Source: Multifurca ochricompacta (lineage: Eukaryota > Basidiomycota > Agaricomycetes > Russulales > Russulaceae). From it: a stretch of 64,000 nucleotides of DNA. The notes under the pieces are model-generated. The model was not told the origin of the DNA, did not search any database, and was given only the letters and a program-made list of their open reading frames with translations. The DNA lies in assembly GCA_022496185.1 (NCBI GenBank), contig WTXG01000081.1, positions 91,682-155,681 of the forward strand, given 5' to 3'. The position numbers and the translations under genes are program-made. Shown piece by piece: positions 54,495-64,000 of the stretch (position 1 is the first letter of the stretch; the number at the start of each line of letters is the position of its first letter).

Positions 54495-56190
54495 ATGTCC
54501 ACATCTCGCCATATTCCCACCAGTGTTACAAATCCCACCACCATTGACCAAACTATAGCAGCAGTAAATGATGTGGCAACCAAAGCAGCCCTAAGACGAC
54601 CCATGGATGCCCCAACACTTCCCCCCACTCTGACAACCCAAACACCTCCACTGCACCTTTCTTTCCCTATGACAGACAATCCTTCCCAAAACATGACTAA
54701 CGCAATCACACTAACCGCACAAAATCAAAATCTAGAGCTCGAGGTTTGAACTAGAGTCCTTGCTATGCTCCAGGAAGCTAGGGCATGTCTGGAAGCGATC
54801 TACAACCCCCCGAGACTACTAACAAGGCTGCAGTGTATCGTCCAGACTCTCCAGAACTAGGTCAACTCCCTGACAAGGCTGTAGTAACACAAACAGCAGC
54901 TGAGGTTAATGTGGCAGCATGCAGAAACTATGATCCTCCTCCTCCACCTTTCCAATGCAATCACATTGTCACAGCCAGGTGTGTGCTGTGTCAAGACCAG
55001 AGAGTTGTTCAAATTCAAGGTAACTAAGTCAGGATCAAGACCACAACTGAGTTGAGTTAAGCCCACACAAGATAGAGGGGTGTGCACAAGATATGGGATT
55101 GAACAGCGACACTAAGTCCTGTCACAAGCTACTGGGGTTCGAAGTCCCTCTAAGTCACGACTTAAGAGGGTTCAAGGGGAATCTTTCTGTGAGTCAAATG
55201 AAACACCTGTATTGGCACAGGAGAACAGACTTAAGGTCTGTTCTCTAGAATGTAGCAGGTTTAAATACAGTTGGTTCACTACCAAGGATAAGAGTCTAGC
55301 TAATGAAGTAAAGTAAAGTAGTATAGTAGGATGATATCATGCTGTGTCACAGCAACCTCATAGCTACGTCATACTACGTCATATAAGTACAGGAGGTGGG
55401 CTAGACTTAGTACATGAGTAAACAGTAAACAGATAGAGGGGTTATGCCCTCTATAGTATTCAGTCAGTTAACCTAGTTAGATAGGTTAACTGATACAACC
55501 CAGACAGTTATCAAACAGTCAACAAGAAAAGAAAATTAAAGAAAACAAACTGTCACACACATACACGCCCCTTACTACACTGAGCACCACATCTCTGACT
55601 ATGAGGGCCAGATCAACGTGGCCTGATGGCTGGCCTTTGAGTATCAACATGCTGACCCATGCATCGCTTTCACTATGGGAGCAGGACAACCAATTACTTA
55701 CCTTCCACTCTATGCCCGACCCCATCCATGCTTCACTCAGGGATCAAACCCAATCCTCACACGATTCCAACAGCGCCTGTTTGAGGCAGAACAGGCCTTC
55801 ACACCCTTAGTTAGCTCAGCCCTAGACGACCTACAAGACCCAGGCGTGTGGGCAGAAGTTTCTCGCTATCGATATGCTACTAGATGTTTGGATCAGGCTC
55901 ACTACGAATTAGCCCACTGGCGTTGCCAAGTGGACCATGTGAATCAAGACATCCAGTTAGCCATACACACCCTTTCAAGAGGAGATGTGTACCACAGATT
56001 ATTTCCTTTCTTAATGTATGCCTATGCTAACAATCAATGTATACACCCAGAGGAGGCCACTTGTTACGCCCCACATCCCAAACTACGTGCCATCCTTCAA
56101 GCAGGCAGTATAGGCAGTACCCACCTACCTTGTCGACACCGTCTGTGCCATGCTCCGTCTCATGTTGTTGACCTCACACGTGACAACTAG
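54495..56190 (+). pseudogene. T5 post-pol ORF, split by a solo LTR, unrecognised
   Basis: From ATG 54495 (MSTSRHIPTSVTNPTTIDQT), with a TGA near 54747 and an apparent frame change near 54840, to the Pro-rich PPPPPFQCN where a family-C solo LTR (54967-55557) was inserted. Beyond it the same frame continues (YYTEHHISDYEGQINVA, one TGA, then WLAFEYQHADPCIAF) and runs to LTRDN-TAG at 56188, just before the polypurine tract. The C-terminal half is helical and Cys/His-containing (CRHRLCHAP) but has no standard zinc knuckle. I see no clear homology to family-A ORF3, only the same position. Confidence 0.65.
54967..55557 (-). mobile_element. Solo LTR, family C, inserted in the T5 post-pol ORF
   Basis: 591 bases on the minus strand, TGTGACAGTTTG to CACCTGGCTGTGACA, with a perfect CACAT duplication (54962-54966 and 55558-55562). 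It shares its 3' end and the TAAGTCTGTTCTCCTGT block with the T5 LTRs, so it is a relative of T5. Removing it and one CACAT restores the host reading frame. Confidence 0.88.
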
Positions 56191-56228
56191 AGGTGCTTGG
56201 GGCAAGCACAACTGTAGGAGGGGAGTAA

Positions 56229-56812
56229 TGTGATGTTTATTGAGGTTTCGCGTTTATGACTTACTTCATGTTTCGGGTGTTTACAATGATTTCTGTTACC
56301 TACACTAGATAACTAGGTACCTTATTATCTGTGTCTAGGTCTGTACAAATATCAGGGATGCAGCCCCTTCCTATCCACACCAATGTCCCTCTCTGTACCA
56401 TCTAGACTACCTCCCTATGATGTAGCTATGACATGGCCATGACGATGTCCCAATGCTGTTGCTCTTAGGTCTAGATAGTTATATTAGCTCACTGTCTATC
56501 TGCTGTGTACTTAAAAGACCTACTAGAATCTGGAGACAGACCCTAAGTCTGTTCTCCTGTACCCAATACAGGTGTATAGATCCCCAACTGAAGAGGCCCC
56601 CACTTGAGCCCCTAAGCTGTGCCTTAGGAGTCTTCATCCCAATCATCTCGTGACGGGACCGAGCGTCCTTGTTCGATTTCGTCTTCCGCGCACGCCCACT
56701 GTGACTTGCAGGGCTTGAATAATCCAGTCTTGACCCTTGATATCTTGGCTACAGAGCTTGATCCTCCTTGACATGAACTGACCCTGCACACAGCTAGCAC
56801 CTGGCTGTGACA
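56229..56812 (+). repeat. T5 3' LTR
   Basis: 584 bases, near-identical to 48905-49490 with scattered CpG differences (for example GACGACATC on the left, GACGATGTC here). Confidence 0.9.
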
Positions 56813-57114
56813 AAGAGATGAAACAGACACCCTTATATACCCATAGGGGCCAGGGGAAATGGTCTGTGCACACTGGGAATAAGTCCACAAGTGCCAGACA
56901 ATAAACAAAGAGGGATAAAGGCTATTGGCCAAAGAGATATCATGTGCTTACTGCACATTACTAAGGACATCACTGATCAGCTGAGTAAGGTGAGAAAGAA
57001 ATGTAATAAAGATATTGTAAAAAGTCCAAAACTCCGGAACCTAATCTAATCTTATCTACAGCTAAAGCAATCCCTAGATGCCTGAAGCATCTCCAGACAC
57101 ATTCCATGCCAACA
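56813..57114 (-). repeat. Copia 3' LTR, truncated by T5
   Basis: On the minus strand a purine tract (CATGGAGGGA) is followed by TGTTGGCATGG, a usual copia LTR start. The LTR runs through GGTATATAAGGGTGTCTG and stops at the T5 junction. The same TATA block occurs in the LTR fragment 29988-30249. Confidence 0.55.
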
Positions 57115-57413
57115 TCCCTCCATGGTGAAGGCATCAGTTATTGGTGGAAATGAGTTAAATGAGCACACTGCTGTTCACAATTGAACAAACATATCACAAG
57201 CCAGAGATCCAGCTTCTCTAACTCTCAAGCACAGTTTGTGAGCTTTGTGTGCGAGTTGTAGATTCGCTTATGCAGGCTGAAATGCCTGACATATTTGAAT
57301 GTCTACTTCTGGCATGCTCACACCACTTGTGTCACTCTCGAGGTTGAGAATGTGCTCATGTTGCATGGTGGGAAAGTGAAACTGGTGTACAAAGTTTCTA
57401 AATTCCAGCTCTT
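57115..57413 (-). other. Copia 3' untranslated region
   Basis: Between the pol stop at 57414 and the purine tract. No open frame of note; a few stops in all frames. Confidence 0.5.
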
Positions 57414-60400
57414 TCATTCCAGCACTAGTCCAAATCCAGTTACCATAAGATCAAAAGATGATCTAGGCAGAGACTTTGTAAGGCCATCTGCTAGCATCTC
57501 TCCAGTGGGAGTTCACACCAAGTCAATCTGGTGTGATTCTACATACTCCCTAATGGCATGGTACTTTATTGGTATGTGCTTTGATTGCCTTCCTGTGACA
57601 GGGTTTAATGCAAGATCTACTGCACCCTTACTGTCACAATGCAGTTGTATGGGTGAATTGACTTTGTATCCCAATTCCTGCATAAAAGTCCTATACCATG
57701 CTGCCTGATTTGAAGCCTCAGCAAGGCTCATATACTCAGCTTCTGTGGTGGACTGTGCTACTGTCTTCTGCTTCCTGGAACACCAGCTAATGGCTCCATT
57801 AGCAAGGAAAAAGACGTAGCCTGAGGTGGAGTGGCAGTCCTCTTGATCTCCCCATGAGGAATCCGCAAAGCCATGAAGGCCTACTTCACTGTTCCTTCCA
57901 GAATAGTGCAACTTGTAGTCTTTTGTGGCATTTAGATAGGCTAAGACATACTTTGCTAGTCGCATGTGCTGCTGGGAAGGGTTGGAAGCAAATTGGCTAA
58001 GGTGTGCAACAGCAAAACTAATGTCAGGTCTGCTTCCAATCTGCACCCAAAGCAGAGACCCCATTAACTGCTGATACCTCTTAATGTCAGAGGTAGATGC
58101 CTGGTCTTCAAACTTGACCAAATGAACATCCACGCCAGAGGGTAGAGGAGTATATACTGGGTTGGAATCCCCCATTCCAAACCTCTCAACTATAGAGGAT
58201 ACATAGGCTGTCTGGTCAATATCCAGTGTCTTGTTAGGACAATCCCTGGTGATGTTAACTCCAAGGTAGGACTGGATTTTGCCCAGATTGGTCATCTTGT
58301 ATTGGCTAGATAGAGAGTCCTTCAGCCATTGAATCTTCTTAGTGGAGGACCCAAGTATAGTGATGTCATCAACATATAAAATGACGAAAAGTGAACCATC
58401 CCCCTCTTGGTGATGATACACATATACTCCTGCATCAGAGTACGTCCAAGTAAAGCTCAGTTCATTGAGAACTGCATGGAATTGTAAGTTCCATGCTCGG
58501 GAGGCTTGTTTGAGGCCATACAGAGCCTTCTGTAGCCTACAAACTTTGGACTCTTGTCCAGCAATGATGAAACCAACAGGTTGCTCCATGTAAATCTCCT
58601 CATCCAGATCGCCATGTAAGAATGCTGATTTGACATCCATCTGGTGGATTTCCCAATCCTCAAGTGCAGCCAATGCTAATAATAGTCTAAGAGACTCAAA
58701 TCTGGCAACTGGGGAGAAGGTTTCATTGAAGTCCACCCCTTCTATTTGGGTGAACCCTTTTGCTACTAGCCTAGCACAAAAGTGTCCATCTGCTTTCAAT
58801 TTGAAAACCCATTTAGACTTTACAGCCTTTCTACCTTTTGGAAGGTCTTCAAGGCACCACACTTTAAGTTTTTCTAAGGCATCAATTTCATATTGACATG
58901 CCTCATGCCAATCACTGGCATTATCAGACTCCATTGCTTCTTTATAAGTAAGAGGATCCCTATAAGGTAATCCTGCAGCATTGAGTAGATCCATCTGACC
59001 AAGTCTGGAAGAACCCTGCACAAACTCTGCATTATCCTCATTGTAGAAGCGAGGATTCAGATGATGATTCTGATTGGGATGTGCAGTATCCAAGTCTAAA
59101 TCATCTTGGATTGCCCTATCTCGTCATTCAGAGCATGGACTTGTCCTCTGAAAATTTGGTTGAGGAAGTCTGCCTGCAATTCTTTCTGATTTTCTAATTG
59201 CACAGGTTCTTTTGGGAGGGGAGGATGGTTCTATGACTTGCAATGGAGGAGTCTGGTATATAGTCTGAGGTTGTGTGGTGTCTACATTACGTGTGGGTGT
59301 GGTAGGCTGTGGTGGTAATTGAGGAGGTACGATGTCCTCCTGTTCCTCTTCTAGGTCTTCCTCATCTTGAGGAGCCTCAGGAACATGTGTAGCAGTTGCT
59401 GGTGGTGGCTGGACATTTCCACCAGGTATAGTAAATGAGCCACCTTGACTAGGTTGCTCTATAGGTTTATCTGCTCTGCTGTCCTTTACAGAGTGGGATG
59501 GGAAGGATCTCTCATCAAATGTAACATCTCATGAAAAAATGAGAGACTGGATATGACTGTCCCAAAGTGTATAGCCCTTAGAAGTGGGCTCATATCCAAC
59601 AAAGATGGCTTCCCTGGCTTTGGGATCTAGTTTATGCTGCTTGCCCTCTGGAACATGATAGTAGGCTTTGCAACCAAAGACCTTAAAGTACAAGACATCT
59701 GGTTTGTTCCCAACCAGAAGCTCAAGCGGAGTTTTCCACTTATTAGAATGGATGGGAGTTCTGTTATATATGTGACATGCTGTCTTGACAGCACACTCCC
59801 AAAAACCGAGAGACAGGCCAGCATCGTGCAGCATGCTAGTGCCTTTTTCCATAATGGTTCTATTAAATCTCTCAGCCCTTCCATTCTGTTGTGGACTATA
59901 TGGCATTGTAAGTTTATGCTCTATGCCATAATCTTCAAGCATTGCCTTCAGCGCCTTGTTCACATACTCACCACCACGATCTGTATGAAGACACTTAATT
60001 TTATGATTGAATTTATTTTCAAGTAGTGTCTTCAGTTTATTAAAAACTGGTGTAAACAGATCTTTTGACTTCATTGGAATGATTAAAGCGTATCTGCTAA
60101 AATCGTCCAAGAAGGTGGCAAAGTATAGATTCCCTTGTATTGAACTGCACTGCAAGGGACCTATGAGATCACTATGAAGGATCTCAAGGGGGGCTGATGC
60201 ACGCTTTGAAGATGGGGGAAATGGAAGACGATGGGACTTGCCCATTTCACAGCCATAACATGGCTTATCTTCCACTTGGCTACTATTTATTTTGAGGCCT
60301 TTAACCGCCTCAGGAGCATATCTTTTCAGGGCTTCTTTAGACATATGGCCCATTCTTTGATGCCAGATTTCTAGTGAGGCAGATGCAGATGTATGGATAC

Positions 60401-62338
60401 TACTTAGGACATGTTTGCCTAGTACCCAATACAATTTGCCAAACTTCCATGCTTCTGCTATAATATTTTTGCCATATTTAATTGTTGCCTTCTTATTATC
60501 AAAGAACACAGTTGCCCCTTTTTCTACTAGGGCACTGGTGGAGAGTATTTTATGTCCTCCAGGCATATGGAGCACATTGCTCAATTCCAAGTCAAAACCT
60601 TGATCAGTCCTGATGATCACAGTGCCAACTCCGTTTGTTTTGACTATGGAGTTGTCACCTAGTGATACTTCATGGGTGGTGTTGACTTTATACATATGAA
60701 AGTCTTCAAGGTTTGGACTGAAATGGGCCGTTGCTCCACTATCAAGCATCCAATAATCTGAATTGATATCCAGATTATAGGTGTGAACATAAAGGTGAAT
60801 GTGAGGTGCTTCATGCACCTCCTCTATTTTGCCACTCCCATTAACTATGGTGGCTATAGTATTTACATGTTGGGCCTCAGCCCTCTTCTTGTTACCTGCC
60901 TTGCCTTTTTTGGCATTCTCCAGGTCCTTCTTCTTCTTTGTGCAAGCATTGGACTTGTGTCCAGGCTTTTGACAATAGAAGCAGACCACCCCTTGTGAAC
61001 CAGGGGCAGCAGTGGGAAGTGGTGATAAATTTGTATTTTTTGGTTTTGACTTGACAGGTGCAGCCTTAGATAGGACTGCACTACCACTTCCAGAGGGACC
61101 TGCCAGGTGACTCTCCTCATTTATGAACCTCTGCACAAGGTCCTGAGGGGAGAGACGCTCTGGATTGCCAGAGGCCAGTATAGAGCCAGCAATGGCACTG
61201 TAGGAGTCTGGGAGAGCCTTCAACAATATGAAGCTCATCTGGAGGTCATTGACCTCCATCCCATTCTCCCTAAGGGTACTCCTGGCATCTAGAACCTTTT
61301 GTAATTGGGTTCTAAATGTCTGTCCTTCATCAAGATGGAAGGACACCAGGGCAAGCCACAAATTATATGTGGCCATGCTACCTACAGAGCCATAAAGCTG
61401 CTCCAACTTATTATACTTCTCACTAAGAGAAGGATAATTGGCGTCAGAGGCTACTTGAGAGTAGACCTCTTGGGTGACATTAAGAAAGAGGAGCCCAATA
61501 AGCATTTCCTCTTCTCCCATCCATTCCCTAAGTGTTACGAACCCCGCTGCGTCGTCTTATTTTCTTTCCATCACGTGATGTGTTGTTTGACTCCGTTTAT
61601 CCCCTTTGTTGACTGTGTTATGGCTTCCTTTGCATCTATTTGTTCCTTATCTTTGACCCGAGGCTGTGCTTATCTCTGACTCATATTTTACACAAGAACA
61701 CTTACGTATTTTCCCACCAGAATCGCAACTATACCGGATTCGTCTACGTATATTCTCACCTGGCCCACATTGACTCCGTTCCCTATTTAGTTACATTACG
61801 ACTTTGTTGATACACCGAACGTGGTACTCCGATTTAGACTCCGGTCTCTATTACGTATATAAGGCCTGCCTAGATAGCCTGTATACCTCAGACTCGACTT
61901 CTTAATTGACTTGGTGCATTACCTTCTGGGTGATTCCTAGGACCCGACTCTTGAATCGTCTCAGTGCTTTTGGCACTCTTCCGCTCACCAGTACTAAGGG
62001 ATTAGCTCCTTGGTATTGACTTCTCACCTGAACTCCGTGTACTTGGAAGACAGTACACACCTGACCTTGTAGTTTCGCTACGCGACTTATCACACGTCGT
62101 GATGAACGCCCGCACCAGGCATTACACTAAGGATGGGGTCAATGACTTCCTTCTGCATTTTCTCCTTTTCTTCCTTGTCCTCTGGGAGGAGGGGCATATC
62201 AGGATAAGGCATAATAATGTGCCTTCTGAGCCCATTCATCCTCAACAGGGCATTGAAATTGGCAGACCAAACCTGCCAGTTGGAGCCATCAAGGTGCTCC
62301 ATCTTGGAGGAGGGAGGGAAGACGATTGAGGATGGCAT
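57414..62338 (-). pseudogene. Ty1/copia Gag-Pol polyprotein, three nonsense codons, interrupted by a solo LTR
   Basis: Single long frame from ATG 62338 (MPSSIVFPPSSKMEHLDGSN, WQVWSANFNALLRMNG). Gag is split by the solo LTR at 61533-62126 and continues 61520-59529: zinc knuckle CFYCQKPGHKSNAC, protease WMLDSGATAHFSPN, gag-pre-integrase (WHQRMGHMS, CYGCEMGK), integrase (LHSDLIGPL, HTDRGGEYVN, QQNGRAERFN). TGA at 59529 (S-stop-D-V-T-F-D-E) and near 59125 interrupt the linker. RT (LVAKGFTQIEGVDFNETFSP, LYVDDITILG) and RNase H (GFADSSWGDQEDCHSTSGY, LHCDSKGAVDLA) occupy 59093-57516. A TGA at 57513 precedes 33 more in-frame codons (TPTGEMLADGLTKSLP) to the natural stop at 57414. Confidence 0.9.
61533..62126 (+). 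mobile_element. Solo LTR, family B, young, inserted in copia gag
   Basis: 594 bases, TGTTACGAACC to GGCATTACA, flanked by a perfect CTAAG duplication (61528-61532 and 62127-62131). It keeps the CpGs that are lost in the T4 LTRs and has TATATAAG plus CAGACTCGACTTCTTAATTG, so active family-B elements existed after T4 decayed. Confidence 0.92.
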
Positions 62339-62963
62339 GTTTGAGATGTTATAAAAGTGTTCCTGGTTCCAAGGAGCAGTTAGAACCAGTGCCCAGGTCT
62401 TGCTTAAGAGTGCCACCCCATACTGTGGCACTATGCTTCAGAACCTAGGAAGGTCCTGCCTTTGTTGTGCAACTTTCTAGGTATAGTAAAGCTGTCTAGC
62501 ACAATCCTGTAACTAGACATAAGCTCTGGTAGACTAGCCAGAGTGTCTAGTGTAAACAAGACTGGGAGTCATGTCATGGAGGAGCCAACCACAAGTTCCA
62601 TTAGAGACAAAGGGTGTATAGCCCTTCCTCTAATGCTGGTGGTGGAGTCCATGATTAAGCCCTAGATGATTGGGGCCATGACTGAGTAGATGTCTAGTCT
62701 GTCTCTGGTAGGGCATGGTTACCCTACAAAGGCAATGGATACTTATGCCCAGAGATGAAGACTATATCTACTATGTATAGACTATAGTAGTGCAGCCTAC
62801 TTGTATCAAGCCCAAGCATCATGGGAGTGACTACCCATGCCTTGTTCTAGACCCTAAACTCCACATGCGGGTCACTAAACCTGGCTTACAGATAGAGCCA
62901 AGCATTGACTGGACTTAAAGCCACAAGCTTCTGGCTATAGGCCTACTAAGACTATCTATGGGA
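62339..62963 (-). other. Upstream of copia gag: no recognisable 5' LTR
   Basis: Expected to hold the copia 5' LTR and GGTATCA primer site, but I find neither, and no similarity to 56813-57114. No open frame of note. It may be a different LTR variant or subtelomeric DNA joined at a truncation. Confidence 0.4.
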
Positions 62964-62966
62964 CAG

Positions 62967-63002
62967 GGTTTAGGGTTTAGGGTTTAGGGTTTAGGGTTTA
63001 GG
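62967..63002 (+). repeat. Interstitial telomeric repeat, five TTTAGGG units
   Basis: Five consecutive TTTAGGG in the same orientation as the chromosome end, about 830 bases inside the terminal array. Confidence 0.95.
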
Positions 63003-63833
63003 GAGGGAGTATAAAAAAACTACAAGATCAGGGAAGATCAAGCAAAAAAGGAAGAAAACCCAGGTGTACTTGGGGTGATGAGGAATCCACCACCGTCCCA
63101 GAAGTTTCGCTTATATGCTCTTCAGCATCTGAGTTTGAAACTGAGTTTGAACCTATTTTTTCCTTGAGGCATTTTTGCTATTGGCCGATAAGGAATTTCA
63201 AATTCAAGCGGAGTTCGAAGTGGGTCGTGCCTGAAAGAAGTGCGGAGCACGAGGTGGGTCGTGGGAAAATCGGTTTCCGGGCCGGTCGGCCCGGGTCAGG
63301 GGGCGCCGGAGCGCCCATGTGGGGCGATAGCCCCACATCAAAAGCCGGACCCGGTAACTGGCTAAGTTCCCGAGTAATCCCCGAGTCAGGGAAAATCCCA
63401 TGGATTATCCATTTCCCTGAATTCCCATGTCAAGTAGGCTTCTTGATGGAAGACACTACAGCACCATCAATTTTATCCAAGTTTTATGAAGTCTAATCAG
63501 TATCCTTGTATACATGGTGGACCCATTAATGAAGAACACATACCAATAAACCTAAATGGGGCGAGAAGCACATGCTTCTAGAACAGAAGCTGAGAAGCAC
63601 GTCTCAAGGCACAATTCACGCACTTGTCATGGAGTGGGAATTTATCAGATAAGATCCGAGATCATCAAACTTTAATCTTGATAAGCAATCAGTCAGCAAG
63701 ACATGTGATTTCCCTTATCTAGGCGCCCGGGAGATCGGCCGAAGCGGATTCCTAAGCAGAGTAGAAAGTTCGATCACGTGACTTGTGGAGTGACGTCATG
63801 AAAATCTAGACCAAAGTTATCATGTGACTTTGG
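63003..63833. other. Subtelomeric spacer with a hairpin cluster, no confident gene
   Basis: Mixed composition with a GC-rich core. Opposite-strand frames at 63164-63496 (plus, 110 codons) and 63401-63204 (minus) overlap the hairpins and have no family resemblance; I do not call them genes. Confidence 0.5.
63277..63338. repeat. Three adjacent perfect hairpins
   Basis: CCGGGCCG/CGGCCCGG around GT (63278-63295), GGGCGC/GCGCCC around CGGA (63301-63316), and ATGTGGGGC/GCCCCACAT around GATA (63317-63338). A fourth, TCAGGGAAA...TTTCCCTGA, follows at about 63386-63420. Confidence 0.75.
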
Positions 63834-64000
63834 GTTTAGGGTTTAGGGTTTAGGGTTTAGGGTTTAGGGTTTAGGGTTTAGGGTTTAGGGTTTAGGGTTT
63901 AGGGTTTAGGGTTTAGGGTTTAGGGTTTAGGGTTTAGGGTTTAGGGTTTAGGGTTTAGGGTTTAGGGTTTAGGTTTAGGGTTTAGGGTTTAGGGTTTAGG
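63834..64000 (+). repeat. Telomere, (TTTAGGG)n
   Basis: About 24 copies running to the last base, G-rich strand 5'-to-3' toward the right, as expected for a chromosome end. One degenerate unit, TTTAGG, lies near 63968-63973. Confidence 0.97.

Larger units (their letters stand above)
48905..56812 (+). mobile_element. T5: Ty3/gypsy chromovirus of a separate family (C-like LTR)
   Basis: LTRs at 48905-49490 and 56229-56812 (TGTGATG to GCTGTGACA). Order: LTR, gag, pol with chromodomain, a third ORF, polypurine tract (AGGAGGGGAGTAA), LTR. Flanks do not match: ACTTG on the left and AAGAG on the right. The left flank is T4 3' LTR and the right flank is copia LTR. This points to recombination between two T5-family insertions, or to a deletion. 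Coding regions carry several stops. Confidence 0.88.

Noticed and set aside
54495..56190. Homology between the T5 post-pol ORF and family-A ORF3
   Set aside because: Only position, a similar MS-rich start and general helical character agree; I could not align conserved blocks or zinc knuckles.
62339..62963. Copia 5' LTR for the minus-strand copia element
   Set aside because: I looked for the TGTTGG start, the GGTATATAAGGG block and the GGTATCA primer site and found none, so no LTR is called.
63164..63496. 110-codon frame in the subtelomeric spacer
   Set aside because: It overlaps the hairpin cluster, has no family resemblance and an equally long frame exists on the other strand.
62967..64000. 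Regular short repeats as a possible CRISPR-like array
   Set aside because: Tandem TTTAGGG without spacers at a chromosome end is telomere.
1..64000. tRNA or rRNA genes
   Set aside because: No cloverleaf, A/B box pair or rRNA-like conserved stretch was noticed on either strand.

Overview
The window looks like the end of a chromosome from a filamentous basidiomycete (Agaricomycetes). Pointers are short GT-AG introns of about 45-80 bases, two genes of the Agaricomycete-expanded DUF6535 membrane family, and chromodomain Ty3/gypsy elements. A Rhizoctonia/Ceratobasidiaceae-like source is my guess and the window cannot prove it. The right edge is a telomere made of the heptamer TTTAGGG.

Layout: (1) 1-13.3 kb is gene-bearing. 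A multi-exon PSD2-type phosphatidylserine decarboxylase runs off the left edge on the minus strand; its catalytic end lies outside. Two DUF6535 genes of about 700 codons follow on the minus strand, with weak, possibly spliced plus-strand genes between them. (2) 13.5-62.4 kb is almost entirely nested transposable elements. I resolve five Ty3/gypsy copies (T1-T5), one Ty1/copia element plus a copia LTR fragment, four solo LTRs from four LTR families, and two TA-flanked Tc1/mariner-type elements, one of which is a large palindrome. Target-site duplications (TSDs) give the nesting: T2 sits in the gag of T1 (aaaag). T3 sits in ORF3 of T4 (ccatc). A family-D solo LTR sits in pol of T4 (ttggg). Two Tc1-type elements and T5 sit in the 3' LTR of T4. 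A family-C solo LTR sits in ORF3 of T5 (cacat). A family-B solo LTR sits in gag of the copia element (ctaag). (3) 62.3-64 kb is subtelomere: an interstitial TTTAGGG block, a hairpin-rich stretch, and the terminal telomere.

The most notable system is the Ty3/gypsy group itself. T1-T4 are chromoviruses whose presumed RNA 5' end (AGACTCGACTT, about 34 bases after TATATAAG) is the exact reverse complement of the primer-binding site just after the 5' LTR, the arrangement used for Tf1/sushi-type self-priming. They carry a third ORF after the chromodomain, about 400 codons long, with its own ATG, a predicted coiled coil and several Cys/His zinc-knuckle-like motifs. That ORF is open in T1, T2 and T3 although each has a broken gag or pol. 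T5, a different lineage, also has a long ORF in this position. The gag frame of T1-T4 starts without an ATG.

Two damage signatures overlap. One is CpG decay: almost all nonsense codons in the younger copies are CGA to TGA, and older copies are strongly CpG-poor. The other is clusters of single-base deletions (T3 integrase, T1 pol, and two in the PSD2 gene), which look more like assembly error than biology.
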